The notes beneath the pieces were generated by a model. That model worked only from the letters and a program-made list of their open reading frames with translations, was not told the DNA's origin and made no database searches. From Fimbriimonadaceae bacterium (GTDB taxonomy: Bacteria > Armatimonadota > Fimbriimonadia > Fimbriimonadales > Fimbriimonadaceae), in assembly GCA_022843485.1 (NCBI GenBank), contig JALHNM010000003.1, forward strand, positions 186,001 through 250,000: 64,000 bases of DNA, in the 5' to 3' direction. Below are positions 8,343 to 17,198 of this stretch, in pieces. Numbering within the stretch: position 1 is the first letter of the stretch; each line of letters opens with the position of its first letter. A program made the position numbers and the translations under genes.

Positions 8343-9221
8343 ATGCTTAAACGTGCGTTCACACTCATCGAACTCCTCGTCGTGATCGCGATCATCGCGA
8401 TCCTTGCGGCGATCCTCTTCCCGGTCTTCGCCCAGGCGAAGACGGCCGCCCAGTCGACCGTCTGGCTGAACTCGTTCAAGCAGACGGCGATCTCCACCCA
8501 GCTCTACACGACCGACTACGACGACGGGGTGCCGTTCGTCAATAGCGGCGGAGAGGGCATCCCTGGGTGGGGCTTCGGTCGGCCCGACTATGTCTGGTAC
8601 GAGCTCGTCCAGCCCTACATCAAGAACTGGGAGCTGAGCGCGTGCCCTGCCGACCCGCTCAAGTGGCGCGACCGGGCTCTCGACCCGGTGACGGAGCGCC
8701 CGCTGCCCCCAGGCCACCCGAACTTCTACTACGCGATCGCCTCTCGGGCGAACATCGGCTACAACTTCTACTTCATGAGCCCGTGGGTCGTGATCGGTCG
8801 TTACGTCGGTTCCCGGCCCATCAATCAGAGCCTGGTCGCTTCTCCGTCGAACACGCTCATGCAGGTCGATTCGATCTGGGACCGGAACATCACGTCCGGT
8901 GTCCCGTTCGGCGGCGGTAACTGGGTCGTGCAGGCCCCGTGTCTGCTCGACGAGAACGGTCAGACCCTCGAGCCGATGAAGGGCTGGCGCGACGCGGGCC
9001 AATGGCGCGCGTACACGCCTCCCGGGTGGGACGTCGGTCGCCGCAGCTGGCTTGAGTTCGGCGGCATGTGGCCCTGGTACAGCAAGAAGTTCCGGGTCGC
9101 CATGTTCGACTCGTCGGTCAAGACCATGTCGCTCGGTCAGCTCTCGGCGGGCTGTAACGTGGTTCGCGGAGCCCGCGGTCTGGCCTTCGACGGCGACGCC
9201 TATATCTGGGACCTGCGATGA
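8343..9221 (+). CDS. Pilin-like protein with prepilin N-terminal cleavage/methylation domain (DUF1559-like)
   Basis: A 292-residue protein with a class III prepilin leader: MLKRA, then FTLIELLVVIAIIAILAAIL, with Glu at mature position 5 and cleavage predicted after Ala5. ATG 8343 is preferred over GTG 8334 because it gives the standard short leader and has a Shine-Dalgarno. The globular part is rich in Trp, Tyr and Asn and ends with FRVAMFDSSVKTMS, which resembles the C-terminal (H)-x-DGSV motif of DUF1559 proteins. Such proteins are numerous in Planctomycetes and Armatimonadota genomes; their job is mostly unknown. It overlaps the next gene by ATGA. Confidence 0.85.
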   Translation: MLKRAFTLIELLVVIAIIAILAAILFPVFAQAKTAAQSTVWLNSFKQTAISTQLYTTDYDDGVPFVNSGGEGIPGWGFGRPDYVWYELVQPYIKNWELSACPADPLKWRDRALDPVTERPLPPGHPNFYYAIASRANIGYNFYFMSPWVVIGRYVGSRPINQSLVASPSNTLMQVDSIWDRNITSGVPFGGGNWVVQAPCLLDENGQTLEPMKGWRDAGQWRAYTPPGWDVGRRSWLEFGGMWPWYSKKFRVAMFDSSVKTMSLGQLSAGCNVVRGARGLAFDGDAYIWDLR

Positions 9222-9424
9222 AGCGCGTGCTGACCCTCGTCGTCCTCGCTGCCCTAGCCGGCGCCCTTGTCGGTTGCGACACCGGGGCCCAAGACTCGGC
9301 CGCAGCCGCGAACGAGCTCTCGAAGGAGATGCCGAAGGGCGATGAGTCCAAGGTGTCGACCGACGACTTCTCGGACGCCCTTGGCGGCGCCGGGCAAGTT
9401 AGCGGAAAGAAAGGCGGCGGCTAA
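9218..9424 (+). CDS. Small predicted lipoprotein
   Basis: A 68-residue protein beginning with a lipoprotein signal peptide (MKRVLTLVVLAALAGALVGC, lipobox LVGC with the modified Cys at 20). The rest is a short hydrophilic tail with Ser, Asp, Lys and Gly and no recognisable domain. ATG 9218 overlaps the stop of the pilin-like gene, so the two are translationally coupled and probably work together at the envelope. A strong hairpin follows immediately. Confidence 0.75.
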   Translation: MKRVLTLVVLAALAGALVGCDTGAQDSAAAANELSKEMPKGDESKVSTDDFSDALGGAGQVSGKKGGG

Positions 9425-9445
9425 GCCCCGTACCAAGCTCGCCGA

Positions 9446-9476
9446 ACGCCCCCGGTGCCCTGTGCACCGGGGGCGT
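9446..9476 (+). terminator. Intrinsic-type terminator hairpin after the pilin-like/lipoprotein unit
   Basis: A perfect 12-bp stem (9446-9457 with 9465-9476) encloses a 7-nt loop and is followed by a short, imperfect T run (CGTCGTTT). It lies between two convergent genes and may serve both. Confidence 0.65.
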
Positions 9477-9496
9477 CGTCGTTTGGAAGCTACGGC

Positions 9497-10192
9497 TCAG
9501 CGGTCGCCGTCGCCGGCCAGGATTCGGAACCTTCGATCGACCGCGGCGTGGCGCTGAAGGAGGGCCGCCTCGAACGTGAGGCCTTCGACGAGCGCCGGAT
9601 CGTCGGGGGCGCCCTCGCCCGCCATTCCGGCCAGCACGGCGGCCCGGAGCCCTTCGACCGCTTCCTGAACCGATCCGGCCTTCAAGACCCGTTCGGCGAC
9701 GACCGGAGCGATCCGATCCCCGGCCTCGGCGCTCCCGGCGAGCCACGACCACCCCGAGTCCACGACGAAGTCACCGTCGTACTCGAGACAGTAGTACCGG
9801 TCCCCTTCGGGGGCTTCACAGACCTCCATGAAGAGCGCCTTCCCTACCCATGGTGCGGACTGGAAGTTCGCGAAGGCCGACTTGATCGGTTGGCTCAACG
9901 CGTTGACGACTCGCTGGACCGTGACGTCCTGCTCGCTGCGCTGGAACCCTTCGCGATGAGCGAAGTCGATCGCCGCGACGCGGAGCGACTCGACGTCCGA
10001 TTGCTGGCCGATGGCAGCGTACATGAGCCGGTCGTAGACCTCGTAGATCTTCCGGCTGCGGCGCCGGAACGCGGCGGCCACGATCCCCTCCGGTCGCGAG
10101 ACGGCCACGACCGGCACCCCGGACACGATCCTTCCTTCGATGTACTGGGCTCGATGGGCCATCCCCTCTTGCCAATCGTACGGCGTGATCAC
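9497..10192 (-). CDS. Bacterial 20S proteasome alpha-type subunit homologue (PrcA-like)
   Basis: A 231-residue Ntn-hydrolase-fold protein. The region KIYEVYDRLMYAAIG (48-62), then SDVESLRVAAIDFAHREGF and DVTVQRVVNALSQPIKSAF, follows the actinobacterial proteasome alpha subunit in order and spacing. It lacks the propeptide and Thr1 nucleophile of beta subunits, so it should be structural or gating. The GTG start has a TAGAAC hexamer six bases upstream. No PrcB, Pup, ARC/Mpa, PafA or Dop gene lies within the window. It follows the giant propeller gene on the same strand but is separated by a hairpin. An alternative is a diverged member of the bacterial proteasome homologues of unknown assembly. 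Confidence 0.72.
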   Translation of the reverse strand: MITPYDWQEGMAHRAQYIEGRIVSGVPVVAVSRPEGIVAAAFRRRSRKIYEVYDRLMYAAIGQQSDVESLRVAAIDFAHREGFQRSEQDVTVQRVVNALSQPIKSAFANFQSAPWVGKALFMEVCEAPEGDRYYCLEYDGDFVVDSGWSWLAGSAEAGDRIAPVVAERVLKAGSVQEAVEGLRAAVLAGMAGEGAPDDPALVEGLTFEAALLQRHAAVDRRFRILAGDGDR

Positions 10193-10198
10193 GCCCCG

Positions 10199-10204
10199 GT
10201 TCTA
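10199..10204 (-). promoter_or_regulatory. -10-like hexamer TAGAAC before the proteasome-like gene
   Basis: TAGAAC lies six bases upstream of the GTG start at 10192, with no Shine-Dalgarno. It matches the leaderless arrangement seen at several other unlinked genes here, except for C in the last position. Confidence 0.35.
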
Positions 10205-10213
10205 CCCGCGGGG

Positions 10214-10246
10214 GCGACCCGGCCCCCGGGAAGGGGGCCAGGTCGC
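10214..10246 (-). terminator. Stable hairpin at the end of the giant secreted-protein operon
   Basis: Arms 10214-10219/10241-10246 and 10221-10227/10233-10239 form a 6+7 bp stem with one mismatch and a 5-nt loop. It lies 7 bp after the stop of the giant propeller gene. There is no T tract, so it may be a processing or stability hairpin rather than a true intrinsic terminator. Confidence 0.45.
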
Positions 10247-10253
10247 GGCGAAG

Positions 10254-13200
10254 TCACTGGAGCGGGGGCCGCGAGGAGAACCGCGGGGCGATCGTCTGCA
10301 GGTAGACGTCCGGGGCTCCTGCCCGGCTGCTTCCCCAGAAGAGCCAGACCAACCCAGGGCGCCGTCCATTCGACGTGGTGTTGTTAAATGGCCCGTTGAG
10401 CGGGTCGATCCCGAGGGTCAGGCCGCTCTCGTTGCCGACCTCCTCCATGGGGATCGCCTGTTCGTCGAACTCGGGCACGAGCCGCACCCGGTCTCGCCAC
10501 TCGACCGTGCCGACGCTGACGCCGGCCTGGTCGACGGCGGCGTACCGCACCGTCACGTCCCGTTCCTCCTGGTCGGACTGGAAGTACACCCGCCCGCTCG
10601 CCGGATCGATCTGATAGAACCGCTCGGCCCCGCCGGAGAACGTGACCGTGAAGTCGATCACACTCCCGTCGGGACGGACGGCGACCGGGAAGGGTAGTTG
10701 GACGCCGAACCGGAGGGTCCGGTAGAACGGCCGGGTCGCCGCGCTGCCCTCGCCGGAGGTGCGGGTGTAGGCGACGACGAACCGGTCCCAGCGGATCGGG
10801 GCGTCCAGCGGGGGCCGCTGACCGAGTTCGTTGCCCCAGTAGCTGAGGTCGCCGACGAGGTTCCGCTGGCTATTGTTGGGGAACCAACGCAGGCCAAGGA
10901 AGCGGTCGTCGAAGAGGCTCGCGACGGAGCGGTAGTTCGCCCCGGTGCCCGAGCTGACCCGAAGGATGCTCGGCTCGTAGCGGATGAAGAGCTTGGCCCC
11001 ACGGCGCAGGATCGCCCCGGAGAACCGGACGCTGCCGTTGGCGGTGTCAAGGGTGACGTCCCCGCCGAGCCAAGTCGCGAACCGGGCGATGCCGGACCCG
11101 CTGTCGAACGTGGGCGGCTGGGCCGGGTCGTTCTTGATCGACCGCAGGACGCCGTTCCGGTCGTACGTGAGCACGTCCAGGTTGGCGAGCCCCGCATCGG
11201 AGGTCTGCCACTGCAGGCCCGGTGCCCAGAAGACGCCGGATGCCGCATCGACGGTGAGCTCCTCTTGCCTCACCGGGTAGAAGAGGGGCCCGGTTCGGCC
11301 GCGGGGAGCCCCGGTCCGAGCGTCGACCGGCACCCGGGTCATGTAGACCTCAGCGTACCGGCGGCCACGGACGCGCGCGCTGAACGTGAGTTCGACGCGG
11401 GCGTTCCCCGGGTCGTTCCGGAACCGTCGGAGCGTGGCGCTCGGGGCCCCGAGGCTCTCGAACGCGTTGCCGAGGCGCAGGTTGCCCGTCCGCCACTGAT
11501 CGTCCGGACCACGCGACGGGTCGAAGTTCGTCCAGAAGAGCTGGCCGAGCGCCGACGAGGTGGACGTGACGTAGACCGTGGCGACTTCGGTCGAGCCGTT
11601 GCTCACCTGGACGATGCTGGGACGGCTCTTGCGCCCGGTCACGTCGAGGGGCGAAGCGGAGAGTTCGCTCGCCGTGTACCCGACCTGTCCGTCGTTCCCG
11701 AACCGCATCGGCGCGATCATGACCTGGCTAACGGTGGTCTGGTTGCCGGCCGCGTCGCGCTTCTCTGCCTCGCCGACGAACGCCATGTACCGGGGGCGCG
11801 AGTTGCCCCACAGGCGGCCTTGCTGCGTCGGTTCGTCGAGCATGTTGAAGAACCCGGCGCTTGGGAAGGCGGGCGAGCCGTACCGGTCGGTGCCGGGCAC
11901 GATCGTCTCGCCTTGCTGGAGCGTGAAGACCGAGTTCGGGTTCCACGACCCGTCGCCTGGGGGCACCACCGCCCCGTGGCGCATCCAGCGGTCGTCGTTC
12001 TCCGGCACCCAGGTGTTCAGGTCCCGGATCGGGCTCTCCGCCCGTCGCGCCGCCTCGTCGGTGAGGTTGCCGCGCAGCCCGCCGACGAAGATCCGCCATC
12101 GGTCCTGTCGGCCGAGGTCGGCGTCGGTCCGGGCGCGGGCCGCCCAGTCCGGGGCACCGCTCGAGCCGAGTCGGTTGGACGACCAGGCGACGAAGAGGTT
12201 GCCGAGCCCGTCGCGCATCCCGGTCGGCTGGACGTTGCCCCAGGCGTAGGACTCGTTGCCGTTGAGTAACCGGTCGGCGATCGGGGCGGCCTTCGAGCTG
12301 GCGGCGTTCGTGAGACGGGTCTCGCGGACGTTGACCTTGAGCATCGCCCCCGGCTGGCTGAAGCTCTCAGCCGGGTCGAGCGTCGGCTCCTGGGCGCCGA
12401 TGAGGGTCGGGACCCCGCTGTCCTCGAAGACGTAGAGCCGACGTTGGTAGGAGCCGCTCGGCGTCCCGATGGGCGCGGTCAGACTGACCCGGGGGTCCCC
12501 TGGCCGGACGAGGGTCTGGTCGTAGACGAACCCGCCCGGCGTGCGCAGGTTGGCGTTCGGCCGCGACCGCGGGTTGACGTTGAACCGAGTGCCGATCACG
12601 TCGCCCGGCCGGGCCTTCTGGACCATGTTCGAGCCGAACTGGTCGCCGCCCGGGCTGCCCGACCCGACACGTCGAGACGCCGCATAGCGGAAGTCGAGCG
12701 ACGTGTGGAGGTGCGAGGCCGCGTCGAGCCACGACAGCTCGTGCTGACCCGGGGAGAAGATCTCGACCGGGCGGGCGCCGAACTGATCGGCGAAGAACTT
12801 AGCCACCCGAACGTTGGTGAGGTTGACGTTCCCCTCGTTCACCACCGCGAACGGCTGGAAGAGGTCGCCGAACGGGTTGTCCCCGCTCGTCGGGTCCCAG
12901 GGGGTGAAGGCTGAGTTGGGGTCCCAGGGCGCCCGGGGGCCGAAGTTCTGGCCACCGTTGAACCCGCCGCCGCCCGGCACGGAGCCGAGGTCGATGGTGG
13001 GCGTCGCCATGGTGATCCGCTCGTCCGCGGCGACGCGGAGGCCGAGGCCGTAGCGCCGGAACACCTGGCTCCCTTCGTTGACCTGGCCGCTCCCGACCTG
13101 GGTTTCGAGGAAAACGAGCTGGCTGCCGTAGTAGCCGTCGCGCGGGCTAGGCGGCTGGAACCTCGGCACCACCAGGGTGGTGTCGAACACCGTCGGAGTG

Positions 13201-16200
13201 AGGTCCCTTCGGAGCTGGGCGTCGAAGCCGGTGCGGGTGCGGTAGAGCGCCACGCCGTTCGGGTCGCTGATCCGCGGCGGGTTGAGTTCGACCCCGGTCG
13301 CGAAGAGCGGGTTCTGGGCCGACCCGGCCGAGGACGCGGCGACGCCCATGTTCTCGCGGCCGACGTCGGGGTAGTCCAGGCTCCGGTTCGGGATCTGCGT
13401 CGGGTAGTCCTCGAAGCCGGCGAAGTTCGCGCGGAGCGGCTTGGCGACGCCCCCGGTCTGGGAGCCGTCCGGCCGCCAGGCGATGTCGCGCGGGCCCACC
13501 CGGACTTGGGTGAGACCCCGACCGAGGATCAAGACCATCAGGCTCCGGTCGATCACGATCACGTTTTGCTTGCCGGTGCCGCCGTGGGCGACGAACTCGC
13601 CCTTAGAGGTGAAGTCCGGCCCGAAGAACCCGGCGGGCTCGACGAACGTCGGGTTCGCCGCCCACTGGTCGACGTTCTCGTTCCCGTTCACGAAGAAGCG
13701 CTTGAACTCCTGCGAGGTCTCGTTCTCGTTGACGGGAAGGATGTCGCCGTCCCCGATGCTGAGGTCGACGGTGCCGTCGTTCCGGAGCATCCGCACAGCG
13801 AGCGGGTTCGCGGTGTAGAAGTCGCAGTCCGGGTTCGGCGTGAAGGTGGCCGGTTGGCGCAGCCGCACCTGGTCGCTCCGCAGTCCGCGTTGGCCCGGGG
13901 CGACGGCGCTGACGCGCACGAAGCCGGCGCCAGGCGTGACACCCGCGTTGCCGGTCGTCATGATCGGGACGCCGGTAAGGCAGAACCCTCGGCTCGGATT
14001 GTCGGAGAGCGGCCGGACGGGGATCTGTCGGCGTTGGCTGGTGCGCCCGGTGCTCGTGACTTCGAACTCCAGGTAGTAGTTCGCGAGGTTCCCGGTGAGG
14101 ATCGGGAGGTTCGCGACGAGGATGTAGAACGTCTCGCCGAACTCGAAGTGCCTCCGCTGGGCCTCCTCGGTCCGCGCCTGGGTGATGTCGCCGGTGCTGA
14201 TCTGCCCCGTGTCCGCCCGTTCGCGGAGCCGGTCGTAGGCTTCCGGCGAGAGGAGCACGATGTCGTCCCGGTTCAGGATCTGGTTGATCTGGTCGGTCTC
14301 GTCCTCGCCTTGGTCGATGGGCGGGTCGATCGGCGGGTCCCCGGGCGTGAGCGGCTGCGGGTCAGTGTCGCTGATCGAGTTGAACGCGTAGAGCGAGCCG
14401 GTGCTGTCCCCGGTGTACATCCAGGAGTGGCGGGGGTCGGCGCCGGGGTTGTCGAACCCACCGGCCGCGATGGAGGCGACCTGGTCGCTCCCGGCGAGGT
14501 TGACCCGCCAGAGACCATGCCGATTGTCGCGCCCAGTGGCACCGCCCGCCTCGAAGGCGCTGATGCGGCCGTTGATGGCGGGGACGAGCACGACGGGCAC
14601 GTTGCTGAACGGCCCGGCGCCGGTGGCGTCTCGAAGGCGCAGGTAGGTGAAGCGCAAGGAGGCGGCGGGGGCGGGGCTCTCGTCGACGACCCGCCAGCGG
14701 ACGGTCCCGTTCGCCGGGTCGAGCGACACGAACTTACCGTTCTGGTCGCAGAAGAACACTGAGTCGACCCCGTAGACCCCACCGTTGAACTGACCGGGCG
14801 GGTCGACGAGCATGCTCGCGGGCACGGCGACGCCCCCTGCCCGGCCGAACGACTGGAAGCCGCCGTTGGCGGTGTCGGGTTGGCGCCAGGCGAGGGTGCC
14901 GTCGGCCTCGTTGAGGGCGAAGACCTCGCCCACGGCCGACGTTTGGTCCTGGGTGGCGGCGAAGAAGACGCGGCCGAAGGCGACGACGGGGGTGACGTTC
15001 ACCGGCCCGAGCACCGGGTCGGTCGCGAGGGGCCACTGCCAGACGACGCTGGTCGTCTTGGTGGCGGAGTCGCCGGATGCGTCCAGGGCGGTGACCCGGC
15101 CCTCGGCCTGGGGCACGATGACGATGGGCCGGTTGCCCGCGGCGGTCCCGAAGGCGACCGAGCCGGCGATGGGTCGCAGGCCCGCTTGCATGGGCACGGT
15201 CGGGGTGGTCGGGTTGTAGTCGTCGGGGTAGGTCCAGCGCCGGACGGTCGTCCCGTCGCCGCGGCCCGCCACATCGAGGCAATAGACCTTGCCGTTCTGG
15301 CCGGCGATATAAAGGAGGTCCGTGCCGTTGACCCGTTGAACGAGGGCCGAGCTCACGTTGAAGCCGGTCGGGGCCTCGGCGATCCCGTCCTTTCCGTCTT
15401 GGTCAGGCGCGCGGTTCGGGTCGCTCGCGGGCCGCTCGCTCGGATAGGTCCAGTACACGGTCGGACGCCCGCCGTTCGCGGGGTCACCGTGGGCGTCCAT
15501 GCAGTAGAGGCGCCCGTTCTCCATCGCGACGATGACGACGGACCGCTCGACCAGTGCGTTGTTGACCCTGACCTGGGCGGTGACTTGGACGGGGGTCGAA
15601 TCGACGCCGAGGTCGGCCTGACGCACGAACCGGACGGCGTCGGCGTAGGCGATTTTGCCCGCGTCGGTGGCGTCGGTCGAGCCGTTCGTGATCGCCACGC
15701 GCAGCGGGGCGGCGAGCGGGTCGTTCGGCGTGCCGTCGCGAGGTTGGAACGGCAAGCGGTACCAACCCGCGGGCCGGGTCTGGTCGAGCGTGTAGGTGCC
15801 ATCGACCGTCGCCCCACGGAGGACCTGGACCTGGAGCGCTCGCGGCAGGTTCGCGTCGCCGGGGAGGTAGACCTCGACGAAGTAGCTGCCTTCTGGCAGG
15901 CTAGGCCCGTAGAGCACCTGCTCGGTGAACGGCCCGACGGTCACGCCGCCCCGGAAGTAAGAGGGCCCGAGGGCGGTCGGCCGGTCGGTCTGGGGCAGGA
16001 AGCCCGCGGTCGGGGCGACGCCGCCGTTCAGGTCGTCGACCTGAACGCGTTGGTCGGCCCGGCTCAGGCTCTGGTCCGGGGCAAGGTCGAGCCCGAGGAT
16101 CCAGTCCCGGCGCCCGGTGGCGTAGGCGGTGACTTCGGCCTCGCTCGTGTTGAACGGCCGCTTGACCGGGAAGGACCAGACGAGGTTTCGCCGGAACACG

Positions 16201-17195
16201 TTCCCGGGTTCGGCTTGGAAGCCGTTGTGGACGAAGGACGTCGTGACGCCGAGGCGGTACTGGCGGCTGAGGTCGCCGACGAACGTGGACTCGTTGGCCG
16301 GGCTGACGACGCGCCAGCGGAAGGTCTCGGTGGCGCCGTTCGGGCGGGTCGCGCCAATTCGGCTCACGACGGGCGTCGCGGTGATCGTGCTCGAGCCGCG
16401 GCGGCTCTGGCTCACGACCTGGGCGGCGTCGGCGTAGACGAGCTCTTCGCCAGGCCGGGCGGAGGGGTCTCGCGGCTGGCCGTCCACGTCGAGCGGGACG
16501 GTGTTGTAGAGCGTGACGAGCAGCGTCGTGCCGGTCGGGCGGAAGGTGCGGTCGGTGGAGAGGCCACCGTTCCCGATGCGGATGTACCCGCCCGCGCCGA
16601 TCGTGAAGTCGACGACGTCCGTGAAGTCGCCGCCGTCGGCACCGGTCACTCGGTAGACCCAGTAGCGCTGGGGGAACCGGGAGACGCCGCCTCGGACGGT
16701 CGGCCCCACAGGCAGGTTGACGTAGAGCTCGTGGTCGACCCCTTGTTCAAGGTTCGAGAACTGCCACCGGTAGGTGGCGGTGGCCCCGGCCGTGGGATCG
16801 GTCGAGCTCGTCCCGCGAGCGGTCTGGACGTAGCGGTAGGGGACCGTTCCGACGGTGTTCTGGACGTAGCCGAACGCGAGCGTCTGGGCGTTGAGCGCGG
16901 ACTCCCAGATCCCGGTCCCGACCGAGCCGCCGGGCGAGTCGTTGTCGACGGTCGACCGGATCGCCTGGATCGGGTCCCACCAGCGCAGGAACGCGCGCCC
17001 GGGCTGGTTGTACTCCCAAGCGTCCCGCCCGCCGACGACGTCGGCGGGGAGCCCGGTGCGGTTCGGGTTCCCTGCCGCCATCGGGAAGTCCTGGGCGAAG
17101 GCGACGAGGCCGAGGACGGCCGTCGCGAGGACGGTCGTCAGGGCGGCCACGAGCCGCGACGGGCTCTTCCGAGCCGAGTTCGGGGTCCAGTCCAT
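10254..17195 (-). CDS. Giant exported protein with golvesin-like domains and PQQ-type beta-propeller
   Basis: A 2313-residue protein with an N-terminal signal peptide (hydrophobic stretch about 15-34, ending LVAFAQ). Two beta-rich stretches, about 90-260 and 425-525, end in the pattern W/Y...F...YADA(V/A)xFV, which resembles golvesin-type domains. Residues about 550-940 hold repeated propeller blades of PQQ type (NGRLYCMDA, NGKVYCLDVAG, GEVFALNEADGTLAWRQ, NGKFVSLDPANGTVRW). The remaining 1350 residues are long beta-rich regions without a domain I recognise. The ATG at 17195 is 3 bp after the upstream stop. It is the last gene of the minor-pilin operon, the place held by the propeller adhesin PilY1 in Proteobacteria. 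A cell-surface or pilus-tip role is inferred. Confidence 0.8.
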   Translation of the reverse strand: MDWTPNSARKSPSRLVAALTTVLATAVLGLVAFAQDFPMAAGNPNRTGLPADVVGGRDAWEYNQPGRAFLRWWDPIQAIRSTVDNDSPGGSVGTGIWESALNAQTLAFGYVQNTVGTVPYRYVQTARGTSSTDPTAGATATYRWQFSNLEQGVDHELYVNLPVGPTVRGGVSRFPQRYWVYRVTGADGGDFTDVVDFTIGAGGYIRIGNGGLSTDRTFRPTGTTLLVTLYNTVPLDVDGQPRDPSARPGEELVYADAAQVVSQSRRGSSTITATPVVSRIGATRPNGATETFRWRVVSPANESTFVGDLSRQYRLGVTTSFVHNGFQAEPGNVFRRNLVWSFPVKRPFNTSEAEVTAYATGRRDWILGLDLAPDQSLSRADQRVQVDDLNGGVAPTAGFLPQTDRPTALGPSYFRGGVTVGPFTEQVLYGPSLPEGSYFVEVYLPGDANLPRALQVQVLRGATVDGTYTLDQTRPAGWYRLPFQPRDGTPNDPLAAPLRVAITNGSTDATDAGKIAYADAVRFVRQADLGVDSTPVQVTAQVRVNNALVERSVVIVAMENGRLYCMDAHGDPANGGRPTVYWTYPSERPASDPNRAPDQDGKDGIAEAPTGFNVSSALVQRVNGTDLLYIAGQNGKVYCLDVAGRGDGTTVRRWTYPDDYNPTTPTVPMQAGLRPIAGSVAFGTAAGNRPIVIVPQAEGRVTALDASGDSATKTTSVVWQWPLATDPVLGPVNVTPVVAFGRVFFAATQDQTSAVGEVFALNEADGTLAWRQPDTANGGFQSFGRAGGVAVPASMLVDPPGQFNGGVYGVDSVFFCDQNGKFVSLDPANGTVRWRVVDESPAPAASLRFTYLRLRDATGAGPFSNVPVVLVPAINGRISAFEAGGATGRDNRHGLWRVNLAGSDQVASIAAGGFDNPGADPRHSWMYTGDSTGSLYAFNSISDTDPQPLTPGDPPIDPPIDQGEDETDQINQILNRDDIVLLSPEAYDRLRERADTGQISTGDITQARTEEAQRRHFEFGETFYILVANLPILTGNLANYYLEFEVTSTGRTSQRRQIPVRPLSDNPSRGFCLTGVPIMTTGNAGVTPGAGFVRVSAVAPGQRGLRSDQVRLRQPATFTPNPDCDFYTANPLAVRMLRNDGTVDLSIGDGDILPVNENETSQEFKRFFVNGNENVDQWAANPTFVEPAGFFGPDFTSKGEFVAHGGTGKQNVIVIDRSLMVLILGRGLTQVRVGPRDIAWRPDGSQTGGVAKPLRANFAGFEDYPTQIPNRSLDYPDVGRENMGVAASSAGSAQNPLFATGVELNPPRISDPNGVALYRTRTGFDAQLRRDLTPTVFDTTLVVPRFQPPSPRDGYYGSQLVFLETQVGSGQVNEGSQVFRRYGLGLRVAADERITMATPTIDLGSVPGGGGFNGGQNFGPRAPWDPNSAFTPWDPTSGDNPFGDLFQPFAVVNEGNVNLTNVRVAKFFADQFGARPVEIFSPGQHELSWLDAASHLHTSLDFRYAASRRVGSGSPGGDQFGSNMVQKARPGDVIGTRFNVNPRSRPNANLRTPGGFVYDQTLVRPGDPRVSLTAPIGTPSGSYQRRLYVFEDSGVPTLIGAQEPTLDPAESFSQPGAMLKVNVRETRLTNAASSKAAPIADRLLNGNESYAWGNVQPTGMRDGLGNLFVAWSSNRLGSSGAPDWAARARTDADLGRQDRWRIFVGGLRGNLTDEAARRAESPIRDLNTWVPENDDRWMRHGAVVPPGDGSWNPNSVFTLQQGETIVPGTDRYGSPAFPSAGFFNMLDEPTQQGRLWGNSRPRYMAFVGEAEKRDAAGNQTTVSQVMIAPMRFGNDGQVGYTASELSASPLDVTGRKSRPSIVQVSNGSTEVATVYVTSTSSALGQLFWTNFDPSRGPDDQWRTGNLRLGNAFESLGAPSATLRRFRNDPGNARVELTFSARVRGRRYAEVYMTRVPVDARTGAPRGRTGPLFYPVRQEELTVDAASGVFWAPGLQWQTSDAGLANLDVLTYDRNGVLRSIKNDPAQPPTFDSGSGIARFATWLGGDVTLDTANGSVRFSGAILRRGAKLFIRYEPSILRVSSGTGANYRSVASLFDDRFLGLRWFPNNSQRNLVGDLSYWGNELGQRPPLDAPIRWDRFVVAYTRTSGEGSAATRPFYRTLRFGVQLPFPVAVRPDGSVIDFTVTFSGGAERFYQIDPASGRVYFQSDQEERDVTVRYAAVDQAGVSVGTVEWRDRVRLVPEFDEQAIPMEEVGNESGLTLGIDPLNGPFNNTTSNGRRPGLVWLFWGSSRAGAPDVYLQTIAPRFSSRPPLQ

Positions 17196-17198
17196 ACT

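Noticed and set aside
9425-10253. A Pup or proteasomal ATPase gene near the proteasome-like subunit
   Set aside because: I searched both flanks for a small Gly-Gly-Gln/Glu-ending protein and for AAA motifs and found none; the adjacent 68-residue protein is a lipoprotein.
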